Shown here: piece by piece, positions 1 through 9,493 of the stretch
How the letters are laid out: the number at the start of each line of letters is the position of its first letter
Position numbering within the stretch: the first letter of the stretch is position 1
Assembly: GCF_014219065.1 (NCBI RefSeq)
Contig: NZ_JACLGO010000015.1
Span: 1-64,000 of the forward strand
Source of the DNA: Halopseudomonas xiamenensis
GTDB taxonomy: Bacteria; Pseudomonadota; Gammaproteobacteria; Pseudomonadales; Pseudomonadaceae
Direction: 5' to 3'
Length of the DNA: 64,000 bases
Program-made: the position numbers and the translations under genes
Notes under the pieces: model-generated
What the model saw: only the letters and a program-made list of their open reading frames with translations
Told to the model about the DNA's origin: nothing
Databases searched by the model: none

Positions 1-475
<475 letters not shown>

Positions 476-558
476 GTCATGATAGAGTACAGGGAGTGTG
501 AATGTGTTTTATCCGACTATGCGGGGTCATAGAAAACCGACCCTGCCCGCTCAAAACA

Positions 559-587
559 TTGACACTTTGCCTACTTGTGTGCAATAA
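559..587 (+). promoter_or_regulatory. Possible sigma-70 promoter for the SDR at 622
   Basis: A perfect TTGACA occurs at 559-564, followed by weak -10 candidates (TGCAAT at 580-585 or CAATAA at 582-587). It lies about 35-60 bases before the SDR start. The -10 is poor, so this is only a candidate. Confidence 0.3.
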
Positions 588-621
588 GAAGAAAATCCAT
601 CACTTAATAGGTTAGGTATAA

Positions 622-1464
622 ATGCGTACATGGCTCATAACAGGTGCGAATAGAGGCCTTGGCTGGCATATAGCTAACGCCGCCATTGCAGCAGGTGACA
701 ACGTAGTAGTAACCGGACGAAACCTTGAGAAAATAACTGAAGCATTTAGTGGCTATGACGCTAAGAAGGTCGTTACCCTTGCACTCGATATCGCCGAAGA
801 AGATCAGATCAGGAATGTAGTGCAATCCGCCGTCGCCATTTTTGGGAAAATCGACATCCTGGTTAATAACGCCGGTTACGGTCAGCTGGGCCCCTTTGAG
901 AACAACAGCCCTGCCGATATAGACAATCAATTCTCCACTAACGTATTTGGCATGTTCAACATGTGCAGGGCAGTACTACCCATAATGCGCAAAGAAACTC
1001 ACGGACATATATTCAACATTGCTTCGATTGCCGGACTTGTCGGAATGCCTGGTGCCAGCGTGTACTGCGCTTCAAAATTTGCGGTAGTGGGGTTCTCAGA
1101 ATCACTGGCACAGGAAGTTGCAGATTTTGACATCAAGGTCACTGTGGTGTCACCCGGCTCATTCCGTACCGATTTTCTGGATGCCAGCTCGGCTCACTTT
1201 GGCAGCGCAGATATTCCGGAGTACGCCGAGTTTTCCAGGAAAATACGGGATTCGTCCGAAAGGAACAATCATACTCAACAAGGCGACCCAGCGAAGCTTG
1301 GCAGCGTCATTGAGCAATTAGCTCTTGATCCGCAGGCACCCACTCATTTCGTCGTGGGCTCCGACGCCGTACAAATTGCGTCCGGCAGGCTGAATAGCAG
1401 AAAACTGGAGCTTGAAGCATGGCGGGAACTGGCGACGTCTACCGATACTCCGAACCAAGGGTAA
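622..1464 (+). CDS. Short-chain dehydrogenase/reductase (classical SDR)
   Basis: A 280-residue classical SDR. The NAD(P)-binding motif TGANRGLG is at residues 7-14, the structural motif NNAG follows DILV, and the catalytic Ser and YCASK Tyr/Lys are present (IASIAGLVGMPGASVYCASK). The tail after residue 190 is long and resembles SDRs annotated only as general oxidoreductases; the substrate cannot be read from sequence. An Arg after the glycine motif region (TGRN) favours NADP. It stands alone on the plus strand between the IS remnant and the convergent folE, ending 6 bases from the folE stop. No strong ribosome site precedes the ATG. Confidence 0.85.
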   Translation: MRTWLITGANRGLGWHIANAAIAAGDNVVVTGRNLEKITEAFSGYDAKKVVTLALDIAEEDQIRNVVQSAVAIFGKIDILVNNAGYGQLGPFENNSPADIDNQFSTNVFGMFNMCRAVLPIMRKETHGHIFNIASIAGLVGMPGASVYCASKFAVVGFSESLAQEVADFDIKVTVVSPGSFRTDFLDASSAHFGSADIPEYAEFSRKIRDSSERNNHTQQGDPAKLGSVIEQLALDPQAPTHFVVGSDAVQIASGRLNSRKLELEAWRELATSTDTPNQG

Positions 1465-1470
1465 CCGTTA

Positions 1471-2028
1471 CTATTTCCCAATCAGCTGCAGAAACTCCTG
1501 GCGTGTATTACCGGACTCACGGAATGCACCAAGCATAACCGAGGTATACATGCTGGAGTTCTGTTTCTCCACTCCCCGCATCATCATACACATGTGCTTG
1601 GCTTCAATAACTACCGCGACACCTCCAGCATCGGTCACCTCTTGTATAGCTTCGGCAATCTGGCGAGTCAGGTTTTCCTGTATTTGCAAACGACGAGCAA
1701 ACATGTCAACAATACGTGCGATCTTGGACAATCCTATTACTTTACCTGTCGGCATATAGGCCACATGCGCCTTGCCTATAAAGGGCAACATATGGTGCTC
1801 GCAAAGAGAGTAAAGTTCGATATCCTTGACGATCACCATTTCGTCGCTATCTGACTCGAACAGCGCATTATTGACTATCTCTCCAAGGGAAAGTTTATAA
1901 CCCAGGCAAAGAAACTGCATAGCTTTTGCTGCTCTTAGCGGAGTGTCCAGCAGACCACCGCGCTTTGGATTTTCTCCAAGATTCAGCAGTATTGACTCAT
2001 AATTCTGTGTCAGGTTTTCAAGGCTCAT
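1471..2028 (-). CDS. folE: GTP cyclohydrolase I
   Basis: Converts GTP to 7,8-dihydroneopterin triphosphate, the first step of folate and tetrahydropterin synthesis, in the cytoplasm. The 185-residue protein has the zinc ligands and active-site histidines of the type I enzyme: CEHH near residues 76-79 and the second Cys in HMCMMMRGV near residue 147. The frame extends one codon upstream to a TTG, but the ATG at 2028 is the better start. It lies 12 bases downstream of folM on the same strand, the folM-folE arrangement seen in Pseudomonas (the PA3437-PA3438 region), which suggests a host chromosomal segment rather than the catabolic island. Confidence 0.93.
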   Translation of the reverse strand: MSLENLTQNYESILLNLGENPKRGGLLDTPLRAAKAMQFLCLGYKLSLGEIVNNALFESDSDEMVIVKDIELYSLCEHHMLPFIGKAHVAYMPTGKVIGLSKIARIVDMFARRLQIQENLTRQIAEAIQEVTDAGGVAVVIEAKHMCMMMRGVEKQNSSMYTSVMLGAFRESGNTRQEFLQLIGK

Positions 2029-2040
2029 CAATATTTTCTC

Positions 2041-2757
2041 TTACGCAAGTTTCAACATACCGCCGCCATTAAGATCCAGGCAAGTACCCGTTACATACGG
2101 ATTATCCATAAGGTATCTAATTGCCTGATAAACAACCTCCGGGCCAGGCTCCACACCAAGTCCGGAACGGGAGAGAATCTGTTTCTTGAATGCCTGACTG
2201 TCACCTTCGTTGAACATGATCAGGGCCGGAGCAATGCTGTTGACTTTGATTTCTGGGGCCAAGCGCGCGGCAAAAGACCGAGTCATATTCTCCAGGCCTG
2301 CCTTGGTGGAAAGGTACGCAACATGATCGGGACTACCACCGAGCGCATCGTGATCAGTGATATGGATGATGTCGGCACCGCCCTGCCCGAACCACTTCGT
2401 GGAGGCCATATTGATCATGTACGGGGCCTGCATGTGCACCATATACATGCTCTGAAAGCCTCCGGCAGTTAACCCCTCATCCTCCAGCCAGAGAGACGCG
2501 TTATGAACAATGGCACGCAGGTGGATCGTCTTCTCTGCCAGGGTTTCAATAAATTGGGTGATGCCCTGCACACTGGAAAAATCGGCTAGCATGGCCTCAA
2601 TACCTTCGTCCTGCCAATCTGGCCTGAGCCAGCGACAGGTAACGATGACATGAAAGCCGTCCTCAACCAGGCGGCGTGCGCAATGCAAGCCTACCCGTTG
2701 AGCGCCGCCAGTGATAAGCACCACCGGCTTGGTCTTGAGTCGGGCATTCTCGGGCAT
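2041..2757 (-). CDS. folM: Dihydromonapterin/dihydrofolate reductase (FolM-type SDR)
   Basis: A 238-residue SDR of the pteridine reductase group. The glycine motif is TGGAQRVG (TGxxxRxG), the Arg-containing version typical of FolM and PTR1. YLSTKAGLENMTRSFA supplies the catalytic Tyr and Lys. FolM reduces dihydromonapterin to tetrahydromonapterin, the cofactor of phenylalanine hydroxylase in pseudomonads, with weak dihydrofolate reductase activity. AAGGA lies 8 bases before the ATG. It sits between the Cache protein (one base apart) and folE, probably in one transcript. Confidence 0.85.
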   Translation of the reverse strand: MPENARLKTKPVVLITGGAQRVGLHCARRLVEDGFHVIVTCRWLRPDWQDEGIEAMLADFSSVQGITQFIETLAEKTIHLRAIVHNASLWLEDEGLTAGGFQSMYMVHMQAPYMINMASTKWFGQGGADIIHITDHDALGGSPDHVAYLSTKAGLENMTRSFAARLAPEIKVNSIAPALIMFNEGDSQAFKKQILSRSGLGVEPGPEVVYQAIRYLMDNPYVTGTCLDLNGGGMLKLA

Positions 2758-2758
2758 A

Positions 2759-3631
2759 TCAATCGTCCTTCACTCCGCCCAGGTAGTAACCCACCGCCAC
2801 GATATAGTTCTTCCGGGTTTCGAATAAAGTGACTTTCTGCTCGTTTTTACGGGTTACCGGGTTTGGCCACAGGTAGGTAATGCTGCCACTTCCGTCGCTG
2901 TCCGATGCGTCGAGGATCTGTTGGCCAATCGGATGGTTATCCGCCGAGTGCAGCTTGCGAAAATCGCTGCTGACCAGTCGCATATTGTATCCGTGAGCAA
3001 CGAAACGTTGCGTGTCACGATCAATGACGAAGGCATAGAGGTCGTCCCTGAGAAACGCTGCATCCAGCTCATTGATTCGCTCGAACGTCTGCTGAGGAGC
3101 TTCATCGACAGCACCGGAAACATAGCTCAACAGTGTTTTCGCTTCTTCGATGCTTGAACGTTGTATGTAATAGCCCACCGAAAATATCTTGTCGTCCACT
3201 CGCTGATAAAACACGCGCTTGCGCTCTTCTCCACCGCCCTGCCAGTTCAGCCAGCGGTAATCGGCATAATGAATCTCATCACTTTCCGGCAACGCCAACG
3301 CCGCCTTGAACCCCTTGTTCAAGTGATCATTCAGTGCGCCGCTGACGTCCCGACCAATGAGGTTGGCCGAAGGGCCGCCGCTGGCGAGCATGATGCCTTG
3401 GGTGTCGATCACGTAAACGTAAAGCTCGTCTTCGATAAACGCGCCCTGGCGGCTGAAGGCAGCAAAGGCACGGTCTCCATTTTCCTGATAGTAATCGACA
3501 GCCTTGCGCAAAAGTGATTTAGCGCGATCGGCCTCTTCAGCGTAGCGATCTTCCGGGATGCCTTGACCAAATACGTTGGCAACAAGGAATATTGCGACAA
3601 CCAGGATGATATTTCTAAAGACCAATAACAC
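2759..3631 (-). CDS. Exported tandem Cache-domain sensor-like protein
   Basis: A 290-residue protein starting with GTG, preceded by AAGGAG at 7 bases. Residues 1-22 are a hydrophobic signal or anchor segment ending VANVFGQG. Two repeated units follow (about 35-160 and 165-285), each with the Cache signature of an aromatic-rich VYVIDTQG or AFVIDRDT strand followed by VGYYIQ or VGYYLGG at its end. Cache domains bind small ligands in the periplasm. No transmitter domain (kinase, GGDEF or MCP) is attached, so it is a stand-alone binding or sensory accessory protein. It is co-directional with folM and folE. The ligand is unknown. Confidence 0.75.
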   Translation of the reverse strand: MLLVFRNIILVVAIFLVANVFGQGIPEDRYAEEADRAKSLLRKAVDYYQENGDRAFAAFSRQGAFIEDELYVYVIDTQGIMLASGGPSANLIGRDVSGALNDHLNKGFKAALALPESDEIHYADYRWLNWQGGGEERKRVFYQRVDDKIFSVGYYIQRSSIEEAKTLLSYVSGAVDEAPQQTFERINELDAAFLRDDLYAFVIDRDTQRFVAHGYNMRLVSSDFRKLHSADNHPIGQQILDASDSDGSGSITYLWPNPVTRKNEQKVTLFETRKNYIVAVGYYLGGVKDD

Positions 3632-3688
3632 AGGCTATCTCCTTTCTTGTTTTTTTTAGCCGGCAAGCCCTGAAGAGTCCGCCCTTTT

Positions 3689-4813
3689 TCAAAGATTCCT
3701 GCTGATGATCTCTTTCATGATCTCCGAGGTACCACCGTAGATTCGCGCAACACGGGCATCAACCCAGGCACGCCCTATCTTGTACTCGCTCATGAAACCG
3801 TAACCACCGTGTAACTGGAGCAACTCGTCAAGCATCTTTCCCTGCATCTCGGAGCCGAGCAGTTTTGCCATCGCCGCTACATCGGCGGTCAACTCACCGG
3901 CCATGACCTTTTCCAGACAGTCGTCCACGAATACCCGCAACATTGTCGCGTTGGCTTTCACTTCAGCCAGCTTGAACCGAGTATTCTGGAAATCAAATAC
4001 AGTATTACCGAACACCTTGCGCTCACGGGTATAGGTAATTGTTTCTTCGAGCAGTGTTTCAATCGACTGTGCCGCGCGCAACGCAATGATCAATCTTTCC
4101 CAAGCAAGCTGATGGGTAAGGTACTTGAATCCCCGATTCTCTTCGCCGAGCCTGTTGCTTACGGGTACACGCACGTCATCGAAAAACAGCTCGGCGGTGT
4201 CCTGACCTTTAAGACCGATCTTGTCGAGCAGTCGGCCCTTGGAAAAGCCGGTCCGGTCTGCCTCCACGCACACCAGTGTAAGATCCTTGCCGGCAGGATC
4301 CAGCTTGGTAGCCGTTACCACCAGGTCGGCGTTACCGCCATTGGTAATAAAGGTCTTCTGACCAGACACTACGTATTCATCACCTTCCTGGCGTAGTACG
4401 GTGCGCATGGATCGCAGGTCACTGCCGATTCCCGGCTCGCTCATGGCAATCACGCCGATCATCTCGCCGCTGACCATTTTGGGCAGCCATTTATGTTTCT
4501 GCTCTTCTGAACCGTAGGCGACCAGATAAGGGGCGACGATCTCCGAATGGGTAGTGAAACCCACAGCGGTGGCGTTGACACGTGCCAGTTCTTCGATCAT
4601 CACTGCCGAATGCCCGAAATCACCACCCGCACCGCCGTATTCTTCAGGCACAGTTGAGCACAGCAAGCCCATTTCGCCGGCTTTCAGCCATACCGCCTTG
4701 GGCACGATACCGACCGTTTCCCATTCGTGCAGATTCGGAACGATTTCCCGCTCGATAAAGCGACGAGCCTGCTCTCTGAACATGTTGTGGTCTTCACGAA
4801 ATACTCTTCGCAT
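3689..4813 (-). CDS. Acyl-CoA dehydrogenase
   Basis: A 374-residue FAD-dependent acyl-CoA dehydrogenase with the N-terminal helical domain, the middle beta domain (MSEPGIGSDLRSMRT...FITNGGNADLVV) and the C-terminal helical domain (QLHGGYGFMSEYKIGRAWVDARVARIYGGTSEI). Where MCAD has its catalytic Glu this protein has Gly (YGGTSEI). An ERL motif earlier (LAWERLIIALRA) could supply the base, as in isovaleryl-CoA dehydrogenase. GGAG lies 9 bases from the ATG. It is the last gene of a leftward operon with the hydratase and the two-subunit dehydrogenase upstream. Likely role: dehydrogenation of a CoA-bound ring-degradation intermediate. Confidence 0.9.
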   Translation of the reverse strand: MRRVFREDHNMFREQARRFIEREIVPNLHEWETVGIVPKAVWLKAGEMGLLCSTVPEEYGGAGGDFGHSAVMIEELARVNATAVGFTTHSEIVAPYLVAYGSEEQKHKWLPKMVSGEMIGVIAMSEPGIGSDLRSMRTVLRQEGDEYVVSGQKTFITNGGNADLVVTATKLDPAGKDLTLVCVEADRTGFSKGRLLDKIGLKGQDTAELFFDDVRVPVSNRLGEENRGFKYLTHQLAWERLIIALRAAQSIETLLEETITYTRERKVFGNTVFDFQNTRFKLAEVKANATMLRVFVDDCLEKVMAGELTADVAAMAKLLGSEMQGKMLDELLQLHGGYGFMSEYKIGRAWVDARVARIYGGTSEIMKEIISRNL

Positions 4814-4837
4814 CGTGACGCTCTCCTTGACGGTGTG

Positions 4838-5638
4838 TTACTGATCTTTGTAATCGGGCTTGCGCCTTTCCACGAAAGCGTTGACCGCCTCCTGATGATC
4901 GGCGGTGTGGTGCGCCAGCGATTGATACGCGGCGGACAGCTCCAGCAACGAATCCAGCCGCATATGCTGACCCTCGCGCAACAATCGCTTGCACAGGCGC
5001 AGGGCATGGCCGGGATTCGCAGCGATGCGCTCGGCCAGCGCCAGAACCTCGGACTCGAGATCCTCGGGAGCACAGACCTTCTCCACAAGCCCCCATTCAA
5101 GCGCCTGTGCCGCATCAATGGTATCCCCGGTAAACGCCATCAGACTCGCCTTGGGAATACCGATAATCCGGGGCAGCAGCCAGGCACCGCCATCACCGGG
5201 AACAATACCGAGTTTGACGAAGCTCTCAGCGAACAGCGCCTTGCTGCTGGCATAACGAATGTCGCACATGCAGGCCAGATCCAGCCCGGCACCGATAGCA
5301 GGCCCGTTGACGGCCGCAATGATCGGAATATCCAGCTCGTAGAGCGCCAGCGGGATTTGCTGAATACCATTGCGGTAGGTATCACGCAGTTGATACGGCG
5401 AACCACCGAAAATGCCCTCTCGGCTCTGCATGTCCTTGATGTTGCCACCGGCGCAGAACGCCTTGCCGTTGCCGGTCAACACCATCACCCTGGCGCTCTG
5501 GTCACGCCTGAGCTGCGCACAGAGATCGACGAATTCCTGCATCTGCGCAGGGTCGGACAGCGCGTTGCGGGTATCCGGACTGTTCATCCTCACCACTACT
5601 ACACCGCCGTTTCTTTCAACTCGAAGAAATTGCTCCAT
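4838..5638 (-). CDS. Enoyl-CoA hydratase/isomerase (crotonase family)
   Basis: A 266-residue crotonase. The frame runs 50 codons further upstream into the preceding gene, but the ATG at 5638 has AAGGA 8 bases before it and gives the normal N-terminus (MEQFLRVERNGGVVVVRMNSPDTRNALS). The oxyanion-hole segments are GNGKAFCAGGNIKDM and NGPAIGAGLDLACMCD, and the acidic loop is FAESFVKLGIVPGDGGAW. It adds water to an unsaturated acyl-CoA or isomerises it. It lies between an acyl-CoA dehydrogenase (24 bases downstream) and the acyl-CoA dehydrogenase beta-like gene (11 bases upstream), a beta-oxidation operon. Confidence 0.9.
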   Translation of the reverse strand: MEQFLRVERNGGVVVVRMNSPDTRNALSDPAQMQEFVDLCAQLRRDQSARVMVLTGNGKAFCAGGNIKDMQSREGIFGGSPYQLRDTYRNGIQQIPLALYELDIPIIAAVNGPAIGAGLDLACMCDIRYASSKALFAESFVKLGIVPGDGGAWLLPRIIGIPKASLMAFTGDTIDAAQALEWGLVEKVCAPEDLESEVLALAERIAANPGHALRLCKRLLREGQHMRLDSLLELSAAYQSLAHHTADHQEAVNAFVERRKPDYKDQ

Positions 5639-5649
5639 GGGTGTAATCC

Positions 5650-6708
5650 TTATTCTGAAATAGGAAGCTGTTCGTTGTGTGATTGCGTAATGAGCGGCCA
5701 GAAGCCTTCCGCACCGGCATTGCACACAGCCTCTCCGAGCAACTTGCTCCAATAGGTGGACGAGCCAAATTCGCTGCGCCAGGCCCACAATCTGCGGGTC
5801 AGCAAATGGAGCGAGTATTCCTGCGTAAAGCCAATCGCACCGTGCACTGAATGCCCGATACTGGTGGCCTGGCTGGCCGCATCGGAGGTGCTGACCTTGG
5901 CCGCAGCGATGCTGAACGTCGCCAACGCTGTATCAGACTGCGCAAATGCTGCTTCGGCTGCAATATTCGCAGCAGCAGCCTGTTCAGCCAGTACCGCAAG
6001 CTGTTGCTGGATGGCCTGAAACGCGGAAATGGGACGACCAAACTGTTTTCGCTCGCCTGCATAGGCCGAGGTAAGCGTCATTATTGCCGTCAAGGCACCA
6101 GCAATCTGCGCAGAGCGCAGCATCGCACCACCAGCCAACAGCACCGAAGGCGACAACCTGGCAGGCAATGGCGCCGAAGCCAAGGGCAGCGCGGCGGAAA
6201 AGTGCAATATATCGCGCGGCTCACCAGCAACGTTCACACCCTCCACAATACGTTCTGCGGCGGCCGGCTCCAGCAACACCACGTCATACCCCGCGTCGCT
6301 GGTCACGACAGTAACCACCAGTTCGGCGTTACGTCCCCAGGGGACATAACGCAGTTCACCTGACAGCGCACCAGCAGAACATGTCAGGGTGGAGTCAGTG
6401 GCAACAGTCAGGATTCCGCTGCGCGAACCGATACCGCATTGCTCGAGCAACCAGTTACCCAGCAGCATTTCGACCAGCGGCACTGGTGCGGCATGCTGAC
6501 CGGCCGCACGCACGATAACAAAAAGGTCAGCCCAGCTGGCCTCGGCACCACCCGCTTCCTCCGGCGCTCCGGCAAGCGTAATGCCGTTTTCCTCGAGCGC
6601 TCGCCAAAGATCGGCTGGCCACACGTCCTGTTCGGCCGCGCGGACATATTCCGGCGTAGCGATATCACTCAACAGACGCTCTGTAGTCGACTCAAAAAGT
6701 TCTCTCAT
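5650..6708 (-). CDS. Acyl-CoA dehydrogenase, short beta-type subunit
   Basis: A 352-residue acyl-CoA dehydrogenase homologue, shorter than the family norm. It retains the flavin-site segment YAGERKQFGRPISAFQAIQQQLA and the C-terminal domain (GAIGFTQEYSLHLLTRRLWAWRSEFGSS), but has no Glu at either usual catalytic position. This is the pattern of the non-catalytic partner in the alpha2beta2 dehydrogenases of steroid and ring degradation (FadE26/27 and FadE28/29 types). Its ATG overlaps the stop of the upstream dehydrogenase gene by one base (TAATG), consistent with translational coupling and equimolar subunits. Confidence 0.87.
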   Translation of the reverse strand: MRELFESTTERLLSDIATPEYVRAAEQDVWPADLWRALEENGITLAGAPEEAGGAEASWADLFVIVRAAGQHAAPVPLVEMLLGNWLLEQCGIGSRSGILTVATDSTLTCSAGALSGELRYVPWGRNAELVVTVVTSDAGYDVVLLEPAAAERIVEGVNVAGEPRDILHFSAALPLASAPLPARLSPSVLLAGGAMLRSAQIAGALTAIMTLTSAYAGERKQFGRPISAFQAIQQQLAVLAEQAAAANIAAEAAFAQSDTALATFSIAAAKVSTSDAASQATSIGHSVHGAIGFTQEYSLHLLTRRLWAWRSEFGSSTYWSKLLGEAVCNAGAEGFWPLITQSHNEQLPISE

Positions 6709-7859
6709 TATCGAAGCCCCAGTCCACGTGCAATGATCCCGCGGAGGATTTCACGAGTCCCCCCACGCAGCGAGAAAGAAGGAGCCATCTGGGTCAGATA
6801 CGCCAGCACCTGCGCGTGGTCGGATCCTCCTCCCACCTGCGGCTGATCTTCAACCAGCAACTGCAGTATTTCGGGGAGATCCTGTTCAAACACGTTGCCC
6901 AGATCCTTGACGCAGGAAGCGGCCCAGGCCGGATTCTGCCCTTCGCTGAGTTGCTGCGTGACGGCCAGGGACATATTGCGCAAGGTGACCAATCGTGCGG
7001 TGATGCGCCCGATATCGCGCGCCTGCAACGCATCAGGCTGTTTGCCGATGGCGGCAATGGCCGTGTGTATGAGGGCGATACTGCTCAGGAAACGCTCCGG
7101 GCCGCTGCGCTCGAATGCCAGCTCGGCGGTCACCTGGCCCCAGCCGTTGCCTTCCGCGCCAATCAGCGCATCGTTATCAAGCTGGACGTTATCGAAGAAC
7201 ACTTCATTGAAATGCTCGTTGCCGGACAGGTCGGCAATCGGTCGTATCGTAACGCCGGGCAGGGAAAGGTCGATAATGAACTGCGACATGCCGCCGTGCC
7301 GACCGCTCTCCTCTTTGTCGCCCGTACGCACTAGGGCAATCATGTAATGCGAATGCTGGGCGTTGGTAGTCCAGACTTTTTGCCCATTGAGCAACCAGCC
7401 AGCGTCAGTCTTCTTGGCATTTGACTTGATCGACGCCAGGTCGGAGCCGGAGTTGGGCTCGCTCATACCGATACAGAAGTAGCTCTCTCCGCGGCAGATC
7501 GGCGGCAGGTATTTCTCTCTCTGCGCTTCGGTACCAAAACGCAGTATCAAGGGGGCACTCTGGCGATCCGCGATCCAGTGCGCCGAAACCGGCGCCCCAG
7601 CGGCGAGCAATTCCTCGATGATCACGTAACGGGCAAAGGGTGACGCTTCGCCACCACCGTACTGCTTCGGCAGGGCCATCCCCAACCAGCCTCTGGAACC
7701 GAGCAAACGACTGAACTGCGCGTCAAATCCCATCCAGGAGTAGGCACGCTTCACTGCGGGATAACCCTTCAGCGCTTCTGCCAGAAACGCTCTGACTTCC
7801 CGGCGAAGGGCTTCTGCCTCATCGGGAATAGTGCTGTATTTAAACTGGGAGATACTCAT
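6708..7859 (-). CDS. Acyl-CoA dehydrogenase, alpha-type subunit
   Basis: A 383-residue acyl-CoA dehydrogenase. The ATG at 7859 was preferred over two TTG codons just upstream. It has the middle-domain motif IGMSEPNSGSDLASIKSNA, the insertion WLLNGQKVWTTNAQHSHYMIALVRT, and a helix-G type acidic motif AFERSGPERFLSS that could supply the catalytic base. The C-terminal MCAD-type Glu is replaced (LRGGTREILRG). It is probably the catalytic partner of the short subunit encoded immediately downstream; together they would dehydrogenate a bulky, ring-bearing acyl-CoA. Family membership is clear; the substrate is inferred from context. Confidence 0.9.
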   Translation of the reverse strand: MSISQFKYSTIPDEAEALRREVRAFLAEALKGYPAVKRAYSWMGFDAQFSRLLGSRGWLGMALPKQYGGGEASPFARYVIIEELLAAGAPVSAHWIADRQSAPLILRFGTEAQREKYLPPICRGESYFCIGMSEPNSGSDLASIKSNAKKTDAGWLLNGQKVWTTNAQHSHYMIALVRTGDKEESGRHGGMSQFIIDLSLPGVTIRPIADLSGNEHFNEVFFDNVQLDNDALIGAEGNGWGQVTAELAFERSGPERFLSSIALIHTAIAAIGKQPDALQARDIGRITARLVTLRNMSLAVTQQLSEGQNPAWAASCVKDLGNVFEQDLPEILQLLVEDQPQVGGGSDHAQVLAYLTQMAPSFSLRGGTREILRGIIARGLGLR

Positions 7860-7919
7860 CAACAAGTCACTCTTGGCTACTCAAAGCACCTCGGGCGACA
7901 ACCGGTGGGGCAGCCCGCT

Positions 7920-7950
7920 GCCACTCCAGCGAGCGCCCCGCTGGAGTGGC
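7920..7950. terminator. Perfect 12-bp intercistronic stem-loop
   Basis: The arms GCCACTCCAGCG (7920-7931) and CGCTGGAGTGGC (7939-7950) are exact inverted complements around a 7-base loop, in the 106-base gap between the amidohydrolase stop and the dehydrogenase start. No T-run follows on either strand, so it may be a pausing or RNA-stability hairpin rather than a full intrinsic terminator. Confidence 0.5.
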
Positions 7951-7965
7951 AATATCAGCTGCCGG

Positions 7966-9273
7966 TTAGATTGCCGTTTTTGCGTCTGCTGCGTTGAACA
8001 TCGCATTGATGTCGCCGGATGTAACTGGCTTGCCATCCTTGCGCGTTACCTCTGCACCACCCAATCCCAGCGCGGGCTCGATGCTGACATGCGTAGCCTG
8101 AGCACGCAGAGCAGCAACCGTGCAGTTCTCACGACCCAGAATCGAGAACGGATCATAAGAAAACTCCCGCATGGCGTTGAGGTGAGTGACCTTGTCGATC
8201 TGCTGACGGGTCAGGTGCTTGAGGCCCGCCCAAACAGTCTCGGGCGACTCAGGCCAGGTGCAGTCGGAGTGCGGGTAATCGCTTTCCCAGGTGACCATGT
8301 CTTCATTCATGAAGTGCAGGTTCTGCAGGCCGAAGTTGTCTTCAATGAAGCAGGTAATGAAATGCTTGTAGAAGATATCGCTCGGCATCTTTCCACCGAA
8401 ATCCGCGTTGGTCCAGGCCTTATGGTGACGGTGAGTAAAGTCAGCGCGCTCGAGCAGGTACGGCACCCAGCCAATGCTGCCCTCGGACAACGCCATACGC
8501 AGCGTGGGGAACTTCTTCCACATGGGTGCCCAGATCCAGTCAGCCGCCGCGTTGGCGATGGAGATCGGCATGGTAGTGATCCAGGCATCAATAGGCGACA
8601 GGTCCGAAGCATGCTCAGCCTTGCCCCCGGAGCCGATATGGCAGCAGATCACTACATTGTTATCTGCGCAAGCCTTCCACATTGGATCCCAATACTCATC
8701 GTGGATCGATGGATAACCCAGGCGGGCAGGATTGTCGGAGAAGGACAGCGCGTGCACACCTTGCGCTGACAGCCGCTTGATCTCTGCAACGGCTGCGTTC
8801 ATGTCCCAATAGGGCACCAGCATCAGGGGGATGAAACGGCCCGGCATGGCATTACACCAGTCATACAAGTGCCAGTCGTTATAGGCGCGAATCGCCGCCA
8901 GAGCGACATCTCTGTTCGAGTGGGCCTGGAAGCGCTGTCCGGCAAAGCCGGGAAAGGTCGGAAAACACAGAGAGCCCAGCACTCCGTTAGCATTCATGTC
9001 ATCCACCCGGGCCTTGACGTCCCATGTGCCACGGCGCATCTGGTCGTAGCCAAGCGGCTCCATCCCGTACTCTTCCTTCGGACGTCCTACAACGGAATTA
9101 AGCCCCATGTAACCGGTGGCTTCGTCCTCGAACACCCACACATCGCGCTCCCCCCGCTTCTCAACGCGCGGCTCGCGACCTTTGAATTTTTCTGGCATGT
9201 GGTGCTTGAACGCGTCCGGCGGCTCAATGGCGTGGTCGTCCACACTTACGAGGATGAGGTCGTCGAGTTTCAT
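7966..9273 (-). CDS. Amidohydrolase family 2 (ACMSD-like) metal-dependent hydrolase
   Basis: A 435-residue amidohydrolase-2 (PF04909-type) TIM-barrel enzyme. The ATG at 9273 follows GGGG at about 7 bases; an upstream in-frame ATG would add 18 unlikely residues. The metal-site segment near the N-terminus is VSVDDHAIEPPDAFKHHMP, and later segments NNVVICCHIGSGG and WESDYPHSDCTWP carry the His and Asp expected at strands 5 and 8. The family includes decarboxylases and C-C or C-N hydrolases. Here it sits just downstream of an element-A promoter and upstream of the beta-oxidation genes, so it probably acts on a ring-cleavage intermediate. The exact reaction is unknown. Confidence 0.85.
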   Translation of the reverse strand: MKLDDLILVSVDDHAIEPPDAFKHHMPEKFKGREPRVEKRGERDVWVFEDEATGYMGLNSVVGRPKEEYGMEPLGYDQMRRGTWDVKARVDDMNANGVLGSLCFPTFPGFAGQRFQAHSNRDVALAAIRAYNDWHLYDWCNAMPGRFIPLMLVPYWDMNAAVAEIKRLSAQGVHALSFSDNPARLGYPSIHDEYWDPMWKACADNNVVICCHIGSGGKAEHASDLSPIDAWITTMPISIANAAADWIWAPMWKKFPTLRMALSEGSIGWVPYLLERADFTHRHHKAWTNADFGGKMPSDIFYKHFITCFIEDNFGLQNLHFMNEDMVTWESDYPHSDCTWPESPETVWAGLKHLTRQQIDKVTHLNAMREFSYDPFSILGRENCTVAALRAQATHVSIEPALGLGGAEVTRKDGKPVTSGDINAMFNAADAKTAI

Positions 9274-9342
9274 GGTTGTTCCCCTTCGCTTTTCGCGGAT
9301 TGTGATTGTTGATTCATGATAGACCAAGACACATAAAACTTA

Positions 9343-9363
9343 AACACTTTTTTGATTTGTGTA
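9343..9363 (-). promoter_or_regulatory. Element A site upstream of the amidohydrolase operon
   Basis: AACA-N13-TGTA on the plus strand, with the A/T-rich spacer starting CTTTTTTGAT. It lies 70-90 bases before the amidohydrolase start. Read on the minus strand it becomes TACA...GTGTTTAAGT, so a -10-like TTAAGT preceded by TGT abuts the site. Related sites lie at 19485, 22458, 24386, 31522 and 31686. Confidence 0.6.
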
Positions 9364-9437
9364 TATATAGAATTTTTGCGGGACTGGCAGCGGAGCCGGC
9401 CGGCTGCAGAAAAGGGGTAAGAATGGGAATCTGAACG

Positions 9438-9469
9438 AAAAAAAGGCCGCCAGCAGAGCTGGACGGCCT
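9438..9469 (-). terminator. Rho-independent terminator of the ditQ-like gene
   Basis: A GC-rich hairpin (AGGCCG-CCAGC paired with GCTGG-A-CGGCCT, one bulge, 9444-9469) followed on the minus strand by seven T residues (the A-run at 9438-9444). It lies 25 bases past the P450 stop and separates it from the amidohydrolase promoter. Confidence 0.85.
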
Positions 9470-9493
9470 GTTCAAGCCTCTAGAAAGAGAGCA

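Noticed and set aside
4727-5755. 342-codon plus-strand frame
   Set aside because: Antisense to the acyl-CoA dehydrogenase and enoyl-CoA hydratase genes; low-complexity His/Arg/Gln-rich product without motifs.
5639-5788. Fifty-codon N-terminal extension of the enoyl-CoA hydratase
   Set aside because: It overlaps the upstream dehydrogenase gene, and the internal ATG at 5638 has AAGGA at the right distance and the normal crotonase N-terminus.
7831-8769. 312-codon plus-strand frame
   Set aside because: Shadow of the amidohydrolase coding strand; no start signal or family feature.
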